Origin: Alphaproteobacteria bacterium
GTDB taxonomy: Bacteria; Pseudomonadota; Alphaproteobacteria; UBA9219
NCBI GenBank assembly: GCA_028866275.1
Contig: JAGWIK010000017.1
Location: 1-40,368 of the forward strand
Length of the DNA: 40,368 nucleotides
Direction of reading: 5' to 3'
Shown here: piece by piece, positions 6,469 to 12,829 of the stretch
How positions within the stretch are numbered: position 1 is the stretch's first letter
Layout of the letters: each line of letters starts with the position of its first letter
Position numbers and translations under genes: made by a program
Notes under the pieces: model-generated
What the model was told of the DNA's origin: nothing
The model's database searches: none
The model's input: the letters and a program-made list of their open reading frames with translations, nothing else

Positions 6469-6768
6469 TTAAAGCATCCTCCCCGTCTGCGCTGGGTATT
6501 CGGCGCGTAATTTGACGTCGATGTATTGAACGAAACGGCGGCGCAATTCGGCGTCGTCGATCAAGGATTCGGCAAAACTGGACAAATGCATCAGCATGCG
6601 CATGCCGTTCAGGGCGTTGCGGTCTTCCATATTGCTGCGCGCCGCGTCTTCGGCGCCAATCCACGCCTCGTTGGCGGCATGCACACGCTGCGCCATGGTG
6701 CGCGCTTCCGGCGGAGGCAGCGGAAAGGTCGGGCGTTTGATGGGCATCGTCGACATAAAGTGATTCAT
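6469..6768 (-). CDS. Hypothetical phage protein (99 aa)
   Basis: Not recognised. A helical protein with AHAANEAWIGAEDAARSNMED and a C-terminal RRRFVQYIDVKLRAEYPAQ segment. A GGGGGG stretch lies 5 bp before the ATG at 6768. Coupled to the upstream gene by a 4-bp overlap. Confidence 0.6.
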   Translation of the reverse strand: MNHFMSTMPIKRPTFPLPPPEARTMAQRVHAANEAWIGAEDAARSNMEDRNALNGMRMLMHLSSFAESLIDDAELRRRFVQYIDVKLRAEYPAQTGRML

Positions 6769-6980
6769 GCTGTTCCCCCCGGTTGGTCGTTCATCATCTG
6801 AACGGCTGCCAGGGCATAGGCCATGGCGCCGTGCCGTTCGATTTCGTCGGGCGTAAAACCGCCACGCAATAAATCACTGTGGTCACAAACGCTCTTGTCG
6901 CGCGTCACCGACGCGATCAGGTCTGCCATGCGTTCGGCCTTCTGCTGGCTGCTTTCCCCGGCGCGCGAACTGGACATCAT
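6765..6980 (-). CDS. Hypothetical phage protein (71 aa)
   Basis: Not recognised. It has a Ser-rich start (MMSSSRAGESSQQ), a helical region (KAERMADLIASVTRD) and one Cys near residue 32. It follows the membrane protein gene by a few bases and overlaps the next gene by 4 bp. Confidence 0.55.
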   Translation of the reverse strand: MMSSSRAGESSQQKAERMADLIASVTRDKSVCDHSDLLRGGFTPDEIERHGAMAYALAAVQMMNDQPGGTA

Positions 6981-6983
6981 GGA

Positions 6984-7199
6984 TCAGCCTCCAAACGACA
7001 TGGGATGGCCGGTCAGCGCGTAATAAAGCCAAGGCCCCCACACCACGCCGCCCAGGATGAAAAGCGCGCCCAGAAAGTCGCCAAGCCAGCGCAGCGCGGT
7101 ACGAAATTCAAAAACGCCCACGCGCAACGGCGCAGGCGTGTCATTGTCAAATTCACGTTTGATCAGGATGGAAAGGCTGGCGGTAGGGTTCATCTTCAC
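6984..7199 (-). CDS. Hypothetical membrane protein (71 aa), first gene of the leftward operon
   Basis: A small protein with one hydrophobic segment near residues 41-62 (GDFLGALFILGGVVWGPWLY) following a 40-residue polar part, so a single-pass membrane protein is likely. It is the first gene behind the candidate leftward promoter at 7226-7255. Function is unknown. Confidence 0.6.
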   Translation of the reverse strand: MKMNPTASLSILIKREFDNDTPAPLRVGVFEFRTALRWLGDFLGALFILGGVVWGPWLYYALTGHPMSFGG

Positions 7200-7225
7200 G
7201 CTCCCGGTTCAGTGAGGGTGAAGGG

Positions 7226-7255
7226 ATAATGTTCCAAAATGGTTCAATCAGTCAA
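7226..7255 (-). promoter_or_regulatory. Candidate leftward promoter of the integration operon
   Basis: On the minus strand TTGACT (7250-7255) and CATTAT (7226-7231) are separated by 18 bp. The operator-like sequence TGTTCCAAAATGGTTC (7230-7245) fills the spacer, so a bound repressor would block it. It would serve the genes from 7199 down to int. Confidence 0.55.
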
Positions 7256-7276
7256 GGAAAAAATGTTCCAAAATGG
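7229..7276. promoter_or_regulatory. Two operator-like direct repeats
   Basis: ATGTTCCAAAATGG occurs identically at 7229-7242 and 7263-7276, 34 bp apart, between two divergent promoters. The extended left copy (7230-7245) matches 14 of 16 bases of a sequence at 10327-10342 in the CI/Cro intergenic region, so the CI-like repressor probably binds here too. Confidence 0.65.
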
Positions 7277-7280
7277 ATAT

Positions 7281-7309
7281 TTGACAAAAAACCTTATTTT
7301 AACTCTAGT
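7281..7309 (+). promoter_or_regulatory. Candidate rightward promoter of the SWIM gene
   Basis: A perfect TTGACA (7281-7286), a 17-bp spacer and TCTAGT (7304-7309) precede the SWIM-domain gene at 7341. An operator-like repeat ends 5 bp upstream of the -35 element, so this gene may be silenced or tuned in the lysogen. Confidence 0.55.
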
Positions 7310-7340
7310 TTAGACCTCGAATGGCGCTGGATTTACCCCC

Positions 7341-7718
7341 ATGAAAATTGAATTTTCCATACAAGGCCGAGAGCCAAAACCATATTTGGTAATTTTTGAA
7401 CGCAAAGGAAACCATTTGAACGCGATGTGCAGCTGCCCGGCTGGGAAAAATGGCCAATATTGCAAACACCGATTAGGGCTTTTGGCTGGTGATGTCACAA
7501 ATCTAGTCAGCAACAACGCCTCTGATGTGAGTAAGTTGCCTGATATGTTAAAAGATTCGGATGTTCAAACTGCAATGGAGCATTTGCAACAAGCAGAAAA
7601 TGAATATGATGTCACAAGAAAAATGATGGATGAAAAACTTCGGCCGTTTAAAGAAGAAGTCGACAATAGGAAACAGGCTTTGGCACGGATAATGACACAA
7701 CGAGAAAGAAACTCATGA
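7341..7718 (+). CDS. SWIM zinc-finger protein
   Basis: A 125-aa protein. Residues 1-50 form a SWIM-type zinc finger: Cys30-x-Cys32-x8-Cys41-x-His43, inside AMCSCPAGKNGQYCKH. SWIM domains bind DNA or protein partners. The rest is a charged helical or coiled-coil region (about 75-120). It is noticeably AT-richer than the surrounding phage genes and is transcribed against the integration operon. It overlaps the next gene by 4 bp, so the two form a unit. Probably accessory cargo (a moron); its function is unknown. Confidence 0.75.
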   Translation: MKIEFSIQGREPKPYLVIFERKGNHLNAMCSCPAGKNGQYCKHRLGLLAGDVTNLVSNNASDVSKLPDMLKDSDVQTAMEHLQQAENEYDVTRKMMDEKLRPFKEEVDNRKQALARIMTQRERNS

Positions 7719-8092
7719 AAAATTTCTGGATGTTTATAGGGCTTCTTGTCCTTTTTGTTCCTATGGCCGTTCACGCTGCACCTAACAACTGCAAGTATGG
7801 CAATTTAAATAAAGCTCACGCTGCTGCAAGAGGATATATAGTCCAGGCATTGAATGATCAGCAAAAGAACAATGTCATAGATTATGAACAGCAACGGCAC
7901 TCACCTTCATTGATAAAAAAATTGACAACCTTAAAGCAGAATAGTTGGTATGCTGGATATATGCCTCCAGTTGGTTCATACCCGGAAAGTCCAGGTGCCA
8001 TTGAAATTACCGACGACCAAGACAGATGTGTTTTATTTGAAGATCAAGTAGGGGCTATAGAAACGTTAAAGATTATCAACGGCGAGTGGTAA
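7715..8092 (+). CDS. Secreted or periplasmic protein of unknown function
   Basis: A 125-aa protein with a clear signal peptide: KNFW, a hydrophobic core and a VHA-A cleavage site near residue 21. The mature part contains two cysteines (Cys26, Cys109) that could form a disulfide. No family is recognised. It is AT-rich like the SWIM gene and coupled to it by an ATGA overlap. A prophage-encoded exported protein in a separate cassette suggests a lysogenic-conversion gene; that is inference. Confidence 0.65.
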   Translation: MKNFWMFIGLLVLFVPMAVHAAPNNCKYGNLNKAHAAARGYIVQALNDQQKNNVIDYEQQRHSPSLIKKLTTLKQNSWYAGYMPPVGSYPESPGAIEITDDQDRCVLFEDQVGAIETLKIINGEW

Positions 8093-8101
8093 TGAGGCGT
8101 T

Positions 8102-8641
8102 TTAGGGCATCAAATATTTTTTATACCACATCGTTTCCGCGATACTGCCGTCGGCAAAACGCAGCGGTTCGATTTTGAAAACCACGGCGCCCTGTTTTTC
8201 CTGAATATCGCGTGACCGTTGATTATCGGCGCGAATGGTGAAAACCGCTGTGGTAAATCCGCGGGCCGCCGCCCATGCATCGCGCATGTTATATAATTTG
8301 GTGCCGATGCTGCTGCGCCTGAACGCGGGCATGACATAGGCCGATCCATACCGCACTGTGGTTTTATCAAATTTTTGTGCGCCCATTATGGCGACCAATT
8401 CATTGCCCGCGAATGCCCCGAACATAGCGCGGTCACATGTTTCGATACAGGCCTGCGCCCATTGGTTCATTGTGCGCGCCGATTCCGCCGCGCGGTCGGC
8501 GGTGAAATACCGGCCGTCATGGGTCAAGGCATGCAGCCTGATATCGCGCAGCGCCTGCGCATCGTTGGCGCACAAAATCCGCGTCGTAATCGATGTGTCT
8601 GGCTGCGTCAGGCCGGCATGGGGGTTTTGAATAAGGCTCAT
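8102..8641 (-). CDS. GNAT family N-acetyltransferase
   Basis: A 179-aa acetyltransferase. The acetyl-CoA motif A appears as YVMPAFRRSSIGTKLYNM (middle of the protein), followed by a motif B-like AVFTIRADNQRSRDIQEKQG with the conserved Asn and bulky residues. The substrate cannot be told. The ATG at 8641 is chosen because it forms an ATGA overlap with the upstream regulator gene, with which it makes a two-gene unit. It converges with the secreted-protein gene, 9 bp away. Confidence 0.8.
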   Translation of the reverse strand: MSLIQNPHAGLTQPDTSITTRILCANDAQALRDIRLHALTHDGRYFTADRAAESARTMNQWAQACIETCDRAMFGAFAGNELVAIMGAQKFDKTTVRYGSAYVMPAFRRSSIGTKLYNMRDAWAAARGFTTAVFTIRADNQRSRDIQEKQGAVVFKIEPLRFADGSIAETMWYKKYLMP

Positions 8642-9288
8642 ACCGGTTGCGCCTTTTCCCATGCCGCGTTGAATGCCTGGCGATAGGCCGCGGCGAATGG
8701 TCCCGATTTATGCAAAACCACATAGGGCGACGGATCATGGTCGAAAGATATCAACGCCAGACAATCGCCAAAGGCATAAAACGAAACCTGCGGCATGTCG
8801 GCGGTTTTTTCCTGCCGGCGCAACTGCGCCCAGGTTTGGCGGAAATCGCCCTCTGCCGCCAAAATGCGGCCGGTGACGGTGCCGCCTGCGGTTAATTCCA
8901 TCATGCGGGCGCGATGCTGTTTCGCGTCCTTGCGCGCGCGCTGCATCTGGCGTTCATCGCCAATGCTGACACAGACCTCGCCGCCATGTTTTTTCAGATA
9001 ATCATACATAAAATCGGTAAAATCCTGAAACCGGTCGACGCCGACAAAAATTTCCAGATCGCTGGGTTGTTTGCGGATGCCGTCATTTTCCAGAAATTCA
9101 ACACCGGCGCTTTCGAACACCCGGCGCAGACGGTCACGGATTCGTTGCTGGGTCGCCACGCGGCCGCCGCGGGCGTCGACAATGACGTCGACGGATAATT
9201 GCGCGGCATCGGCCAATTCCATATTCGACCAATTCAGCATGGCCTGGGCCGATCGTATCTGCGAAGCGGATGGTATTCTGTTGCCCAT
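8638..9288 (-). CDS. HTH (XRE-like) regulator with C-terminal sensor domain
   Basis: A 216-aa protein. Residues 8-65 look like an XRE-type HTH (IRSAQAMLNWSNMELADAAQ, then a VFESAGVEFLENDG strand). The remaining 130 residues, ending in a FYAFGDCLALISFDHDPSPY-to-AFNAAW pattern, resemble the phospholipase-D-like effector-binding domain of TrmB-type regulators, which here would sense an unknown ligand. The ATG at 9288 has GAAGG 8 bp upstream. It is cotranscribed with the GNAT gene, which it may control. Confidence 0.65.
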   Translation of the reverse strand: MGNRIPSASQIRSAQAMLNWSNMELADAAQLSVDVIVDARGGRVATQQRIRDRLRRVFESAGVEFLENDGIRKQPSDLEIFVGVDRFQDFTDFMYDYLKKHGGEVCVSIGDERQMQRARKDAKQHRARMMELTAGGTVTGRILAAEGDFRQTWAQLRRQEKTADMPQVSFYAFGDCLALISFDHDPSPYVVLHKSGPFAAAYRQAFNAAWEKAQPV

Positions 9289-9330
9289 ATTTTGCACCTT
9301 CTTATTACGGTCAGGTAACGCAAGACCCCA

Positions 9331-9358
9331 ATAATAGTTTCATAAAAATAAAAAACAA
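9331..9358 (-). promoter_or_regulatory. Candidate promoter of the XRE-GNAT unit
   Basis: On the minus strand TTGTTT (9353-9358), a 16-bp spacer and TATTAT (9331-9336) lie in an AT-rich gap about 40 bp before the regulator start. The same gap holds TATAAT (9373-9378) on the plus strand, which could serve the gene at 9472, but no -35 element is visible there. Confidence 0.4.
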
Positions 9359-9471
9359 CCTAAAAAATGGGTTATAATCCCTTTTTTACAGTTTGTTAAT
9401 AAATTGAGGCTAAAAACCACTTGTCGCCGATAAAGGCGCATTTTTCAAAAAAATCATAACAGGGGATAAAA

Positions 9472-9816
9472 ATGGTCAAGAAAGTGAATTTGGAAGGCGT
9501 GATTGAAGGGCTGACGCAGGAAATGGCCGAACAGATGATGGTGGCGGCCGAAACGCGTAAAATGCCCATTATCAATCTGGCCGGCATTAACGTGGCCGGC
9601 GTGGATCCCATGAAGCTGGGCACATTCAATGAACGCGAGATGGCCAGCGTCAAAGCGTTGATATGTTATGCCGCCGCCAATAATAACTTAACCGAAGACG
9701 CGCTGCGCGCCATCGTCGCCGACCGGTTTGAACGTATTCTGGTCGAAGATATCCCATCGGCGCATTATGAACGGGTTATCGAATATCTGGTCGATTTTAA
9801 AAATTCGGTCAATTAA
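9472..9816 (+). CDS. Hypothetical protein (114 aa)
   Basis: Not recognised. A mostly helical protein starting MVKKVNLEGVIEGLTQEMAE, with an IINLAGINVAGVDPMKLG middle and a C-terminal HYERVIEYLVDFKNS helix. AGGGGA lies 5 bp before the ATG. It is a single gene with its own AT-rich upstream region (about 180 bp). Its last codons overlap the end of the convergent CI-like gene by 8 bp. It may be lysogen-expressed cargo. Confidence 0.6.
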   Translation: MVKKVNLEGVIEGLTQEMAEQMMVAAETRKMPIINLAGINVAGVDPMKLGTFNEREMASVKALICYAAANNNLTEDALRAIVADRFERILVEDIPSAHYERVIEYLVDFKNSVN

Positions 9817-10258
9817 CCCTGTCTATTTCATAGTCAAGAAGCCGCTGTGTTTCAATTTCCAACGATTTCGGCGGTTTTTTGCCTGTGGCGCCCGGCTTGA
9901 TATCGGGCAGCTTGCCGGACAGGGCGGAACGATAAACAACGGTGCCGATGCCTGCCACAACGCCTTCCGGCAATTCGGGGTGCGCGCGGGCGTTTTTAAC
10001 GCATAGATCAATAACCCAGTATAGCAGGCGGTCTGTTGCTGGCTCGGGCGTTTTTTCAGACGAATCGTCAATAAGATCGATTGGTTTTACACCTAATGCG
10101 TCGGCCAGACGTACCATCCATTGTTGAGTTAATCGGCGTTCTCCATTTTCAAGACGGCGGATTTGAACATGCGTTGTCCCCACGCGTGCTGCAACCTGCT
10201 CCAGCGTCATTTTCTTGGATTTGCGTATTTTCCGCGCATTATTTGCAAGTTTTTCCAT
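9809..10258 (-). CDS. CI-like phage repressor, XRE family
   Basis: A 149-aa protein with an N-terminal XRE HTH (about residues 8-62, KIRKSKKMTLEQVAARVGTT then an LENGERRL recognition/turn segment). No S24 peptidase domain is seen, so it would not be cleaved by the LexA-style SOS route. The C terminus is unrecognised. It is divergent from the Cro-like gene across an 11-bp perfect palindrome, the layout of a lysogeny switch. The ATG at 10258 (weak GGGG before it) is preferred; upstream in-frame starts at 10273, 10300 and 10372 would enter or cross the operator. Confidence 0.8.
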   Translation of the reverse strand: MEKLANNARKIRKSKKMTLEQVAARVGTTHVQIRRLENGERRLTQQWMVRLADALGVKPIDLIDDSSEKTPEPATDRLLYWVIDLCVKNARAHPELPEGVVAGIGTVVYRSALSGKLPDIKPGATGKKPPKSLEIETQRLLDYEIDRVN

Positions 10259-10302
10259 GCCCCATTGCACCATTTTGGTGTCGAGCAGGGTAGTTCCCAT
10301 AA

Positions 10303-10342
10303 TGGAACAATTTTGGGGTTGCAAATTGTTCCAATCTGGTTC
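10303..10342. promoter_or_regulatory. CI/Cro operator with perfect 11-bp palindrome
   Basis: TGGAACAATTT (10303-10313) and AAATTGTTCCA (10323-10333) form a perfect inverted repeat with a 9-bp spacer. The right half continues as TGTTCCAATCTGGTTC (10327-10342), matching 14 of 16 bases of the operator copy at 7230-7245. It lies between the divergent repressor and Cro-like genes. Confidence 0.75.
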
Positions 10343-10347
10343 ATTAT
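10319..10347 (+). promoter_or_regulatory. Candidate rightward (PR-like) promoter
   Basis: TTGCAA (10319-10324), 17 bp, CATTAT (10342-10347). The operator right half occupies the spacer. A start 7 bp after the -10 falls at 10354, the A of the Cro-like ATG, and no Shine-Dalgarno sequence is visible, so the message may be leaderless. Confidence 0.5.
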
Positions 10348-10353
10348 CCCGGT

Positions 10354-10599
10354 ATGAAAGATACGACATCAAAAATGCATCCTCTCAAGAATTGGCGCCT
10401 AAGCAAAGGCTATACCCAAGAACAGGCCGGATCTGAATTAGGGATAAGCCGTGTCACATTTCACCGGTTTGAGAATGGCGAACGCATTCCAGACCGTAAT
10501 GACATGCCCCGCGTTTGTTCCCATACCGGCCTAAGCCCTAACGACTTCTATTCCTTTTCCTCCGCCAGCATGGGCGACGAATCCGGGGCTGTCGCATGA
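10354..10599 (+). CDS. Cro-like XRE regulator
   Basis: An 81-aa protein that is little more than an XRE HTH: LKNWRLSKGYTQEQAGSELG followed by a SRVTFHRFENGERIP recognition helix and loop (about residues 11-62). It is the first gene of the rightward early operon and divergent from the CI-like gene, so a Cro role (turning down the repressor in lytic growth) is likely. A second ATG at 10375 is possible; neither has a ribosome binding site. Confidence 0.75.
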   Translation: MKDTTSKMHPLKNWRLSKGYTQEQAGSELGISRVTFHRFENGERIPDRNDMPRVCSHTGLSPNDFYSFSSASMGDESGAVA

Positions 10600-10708
10600 C
10601 TTTGACGCGGCCGCCACCCCACCGATGTTCGAAACCGCCTGACTGAATCTGTGCCGTCTGTTGCCTTTGTTTCATGCCCCATCTTCCCTCCTTTTATCCG
10701 GCAGAACC

Positions 10709-11236
10709 ATGACAAAATCCCGCCCCGATACCAAGAATTTGCCTTCCCAATCATCGGCCCCCGCGGTCAACCTGACAACCGCCGCCGTGCGTGATGAACT
10801 GACGCTGATCATGCGGTCATATATGGGGTATGGCCAAGCCTATAGCATCGCGGCCGTCGCCGATGCCGTCGATATCGACCAACGCACGATGAAATCTTAC
10901 GCTGACGGCGACAGTTCGCCGACGCTTGCCACCATTCTGCGCCTGTTTCGCTTTCTGGGGCCGGAATTTGCCAATCGCGTTCTGGCCATCGCGGGATTCG
11001 GCGGATGCATTCGCGTCACGCCCGAAGATGTTTCCGCGTATCAGCTGAATTCCGATGCGTCCGCGCTGGTTGGCGCTTTGGGACATGCCTTCCGGCACGG
11101 TCATTTTGACAATAAGTCTGAACCAGAAGTTATCGATGATGTGCGCAAACTGGCCGTGACCGTTCAGGAATGGCTGGCCGAACGCGATCAGAAACCCAGT
11201 ACCGCCCCCAAAACCGTGAAGCCCAGACGCCGTTGA
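10709..11236 (+). CDS. HTH regulator in the CII position
   Basis: A 175-aa protein with an HTH of XRE/CII type near residues 45-80 (SIAAVADAVDIDQRTMKSYA, then DGDSSPTLATILRLFRFLG). The flanking N terminus is low-complexity and the C terminus is Lys/Arg/Pro-rich. Its place after the Cro-like gene suggests a CII-like early activator or another early regulator; the sequence alone does not decide. The ATG at 10709 is chosen over 10661 because the first 16 residues of the longer form look non-coding. Confidence 0.6.
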   Translation: MTKSRPDTKNLPSQSSAPAVNLTTAAVRDELTLIMRSYMGYGQAYSIAAVADAVDIDQRTMKSYADGDSSPTLATILRLFRFLGPEFANRVLAIAGFGGCIRVTPEDVSAYQLNSDASALVGALGHAFRHGHFDNKSEPEVIDDVRKLAVTVQEWLAERDQKPSTAPKTVKPRRR

Positions 11237-11279
11237 ACGGCGACGGGATTTTTGTTTCACGTTTTTGTGGGGTAGCGCG

Positions 11280-11726
11280 ATGTTGGGTAAAAGCTGGTCA
11301 AGACAGGAAAAAGAAAAAGTCCGCACCCTGCGCGCGCAGGGCAAAACCGCGTCGCAGATAGGCGTGGAATTGGGGCGCACACGCAATGCCGTCATTGGCG
11401 TTTTGAACCGCATGGGCGTGGCATCGGGCGAACGGGCAACGGTTAAAAAAACGCCAGCGCCGCGCAAACGCCGTGACCGCGTTGTGTCTATACCGCCGAA
11501 AGAAGCTAAACCGTTTGTGCCGGCGGCAGACGTGTTTAAGGGTGTCGGCATTTCGTTGATGGATGCGGGCGCCCCCCATTGTCGTTGGCCCTATGACGGC
11601 AAGGGGCGCGACGGTAACCCGCGTTGCTGTGGTGCGGCGCGGGCTGCTGCATCCATTTATTGCGTTGCGCACGCGCAGCGCGCCTATACCGCGAAAAAAT
11701 CCCCGGAAATGGCGGAGGCGGCATGA
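11280..11726 (+). CDS. GcrA-like cell-cycle regulator
   Basis: A 148-aa protein with the GcrA layout. The N-terminal DNA-binding helices (WSRQEKEKVRTLRAQGKTAS, then LGRTRNAVIGVLNRMG) match the family core. A linker rich in Lys/Arg/Pro follows. The C-terminal sigma70-contact part shows the Cys/His/Trp pattern: CRWPYD (Cys101), CC at 116-117, and YCVAH (Cys128, His131), then AY. In alphaproteobacteria GcrA is a sigma70 cofactor acting at CcrM-methylated GANTC promoters. A phage copy could redirect host transcription. ATG 11280 follows GTGGGG. It is coupled to the next gene by an ATGA overlap. Confidence 0.85.
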   Translation: MLGKSWSRQEKEKVRTLRAQGKTASQIGVELGRTRNAVIGVLNRMGVASGERATVKKTPAPRKRRDRVVSIPPKEAKPFVPAADVFKGVGISLMDAGAPHCRWPYDGKGRDGNPRCCGAARAAASIYCVAHAQRAYTAKKSPEMAEAA

Positions 11727-12424
11727 AGGCGATTATCCAAACGGATGGCGGCCGGCAGTTGACCATAGATGGGGATTGGCGCGAATTCGCGGCTGTATTT
11801 CGCATTTTGTTAAAAGACGATGCAGATAGCGTTGTCGCTGAATGGGCCGATTGGCGGAAGGGTATTTTTGCGGCAGCCAAGGAAAAGGGACAATATCCGG
11901 ATGACGGGCATCGTTCTGCGTCGCCACTGGGGGCTAGTGGTGATGGCTGCGAGATGCAGAACTTGAAAGCGACCCCCGCGGATGCTCACCCATCGTCAGT
12001 TACGCCAGCACCGCAAGTTTTGCCGCCCCGCCCAGAAAAGCAGACGCGAAAACAACACAGCGATGAAGAAATTTTAAGCATAATTGCGCGCAAGGAAAAG
12101 GGCGAAAGCTATGCGCAGATCGCCGCGGATTACGATGCCGACGCCAAACAAATTTACATGCGCGTTTTCCATTTCAAGAAACGTCATCCTGACAAAGTCT
12201 ATGCCGCCAAGAAAAAGGCCGCAGAAGATTATGTTGCGACGCCGGTGCCGCGCGATATTCAGGCCGTTATTGATTGGTGCCGCGGTCACGGCATGAAAAT
12301 TGGCGTTTTGAATGGGCGCATTTTTTGCGATGGCGTCGATTATAATCCGCAACAGATTGTCGATATTGCCAACAAGGAAAGAATACGCGCGCGTCTTCCC
12401 ATTTTTAAATTGATGGGGGCTTAA
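11723..12424 (+). CDS. Hypothetical protein with HTH-like segment
   Basis: A 233-aa protein, not assigned to a family. The first 60 residues start MKAIIQTDGGRQLTIDG; a Pro/Ala-rich linker follows. Residues about 125-155 (SDEEILSIIARKEKGESYAQ, then IAADYDADAKQIYMRVFHF) look like an HTH of GcrA/Myb-like type. The C-terminal 60 residues (ending LPIFKLMGA) are unrecognised. GGAGG lies 7 bp before the ATG. It sits between the GcrA-like and CtrA-like genes, so a regulatory role is plausible. Confidence 0.6.
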   Translation: MKAIIQTDGGRQLTIDGDWREFAAVFRILLKDDADSVVAEWADWRKGIFAAAKEKGQYPDDGHRSASPLGASGDGCEMQNLKATPADAHPSSVTPAPQVLPPRPEKQTRKQHSDEEILSIIARKEKGESYAQIAADYDADAKQIYMRVFHFKKRHPDKVYAAKKKAAEDYVATPVPRDIQAVIDWCRGHGMKIGVLNGRIFCDGVDYNPQQIVDIANKERIRARLPIFKLMGA

Positions 12425-12829
12425 ATGTCGCATCCGGTCAATTCGACACTATCCCTTTTGGAACGTATTCGTTTTTTGGAAGATGCGCTGGATGAAGCGC
12501 AGGAACGGATTCGCGAACTGGAAAAGGAAAAATTTGGTATCGGGTGGATGTCGCCCGGCTGTTTAAAATTAACGCCCTATGAAGAACGGATTATAAGCGC
12601 GTTAATGGTGCGGGACGCGGCATCCAAGGACAATCTGATGGCCGCCGTTTATGCGGACCGTTTTGAGAAAGAAGAACCTAGCATCAAGATTATCGACGTT
12701 TTTGTATGCAAGCTTCGTCAGAAATTATCGCGGTTCGATATCTCCATCGAAACCATATGGGGACGCGGCTATAAATTAACACCCGAAGCGAAACAGCGCA
12801 TAAATGATTTATCGCGGGTTGCCGCATGA
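12425..12829 (+). CDS. CtrA-type winged-helix DNA-binding protein without receiver domain
   Basis: A 134-aa protein. Residues 11-36 are a predicted coiled coil (LLERIRFLEDALDEAQERIR). Residues 47-119 are an OmpR/PhoB winged helix close in pattern to the CtrA DNA-binding domain: EPSIKIIDVFVCKLRQKL (about 84-101) and IETIWGRGYKL (108-118). Host CtrA carries an N-terminal receiver with a phospho-Asp; this protein has none, so it would escape phosphorelay control. CtrA controls replication and cell-cycle genes. It directly precedes the primase and overlaps it by 4 bp. Confidence 0.85.
   Translation: MSHPVNSTLSLLERIRFLEDALDEAQERIRELEKEKFGIGWMSPGCLKLTPYEERIISALMVRDAASKDNLMAAVYADRFEKEEPSIKIIDVFVCKLRQKLSRFDISIETIWGRGYKLTPEAKQRINDLSRVAA

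Noticed and set aside
10641-10650. GANTC site (GAATC at 10645-10649) as a CcrM/GcrA target in the early region
   Set aside because: One site in this length is expected by chance, so it gives no evidence of GcrA-type control.
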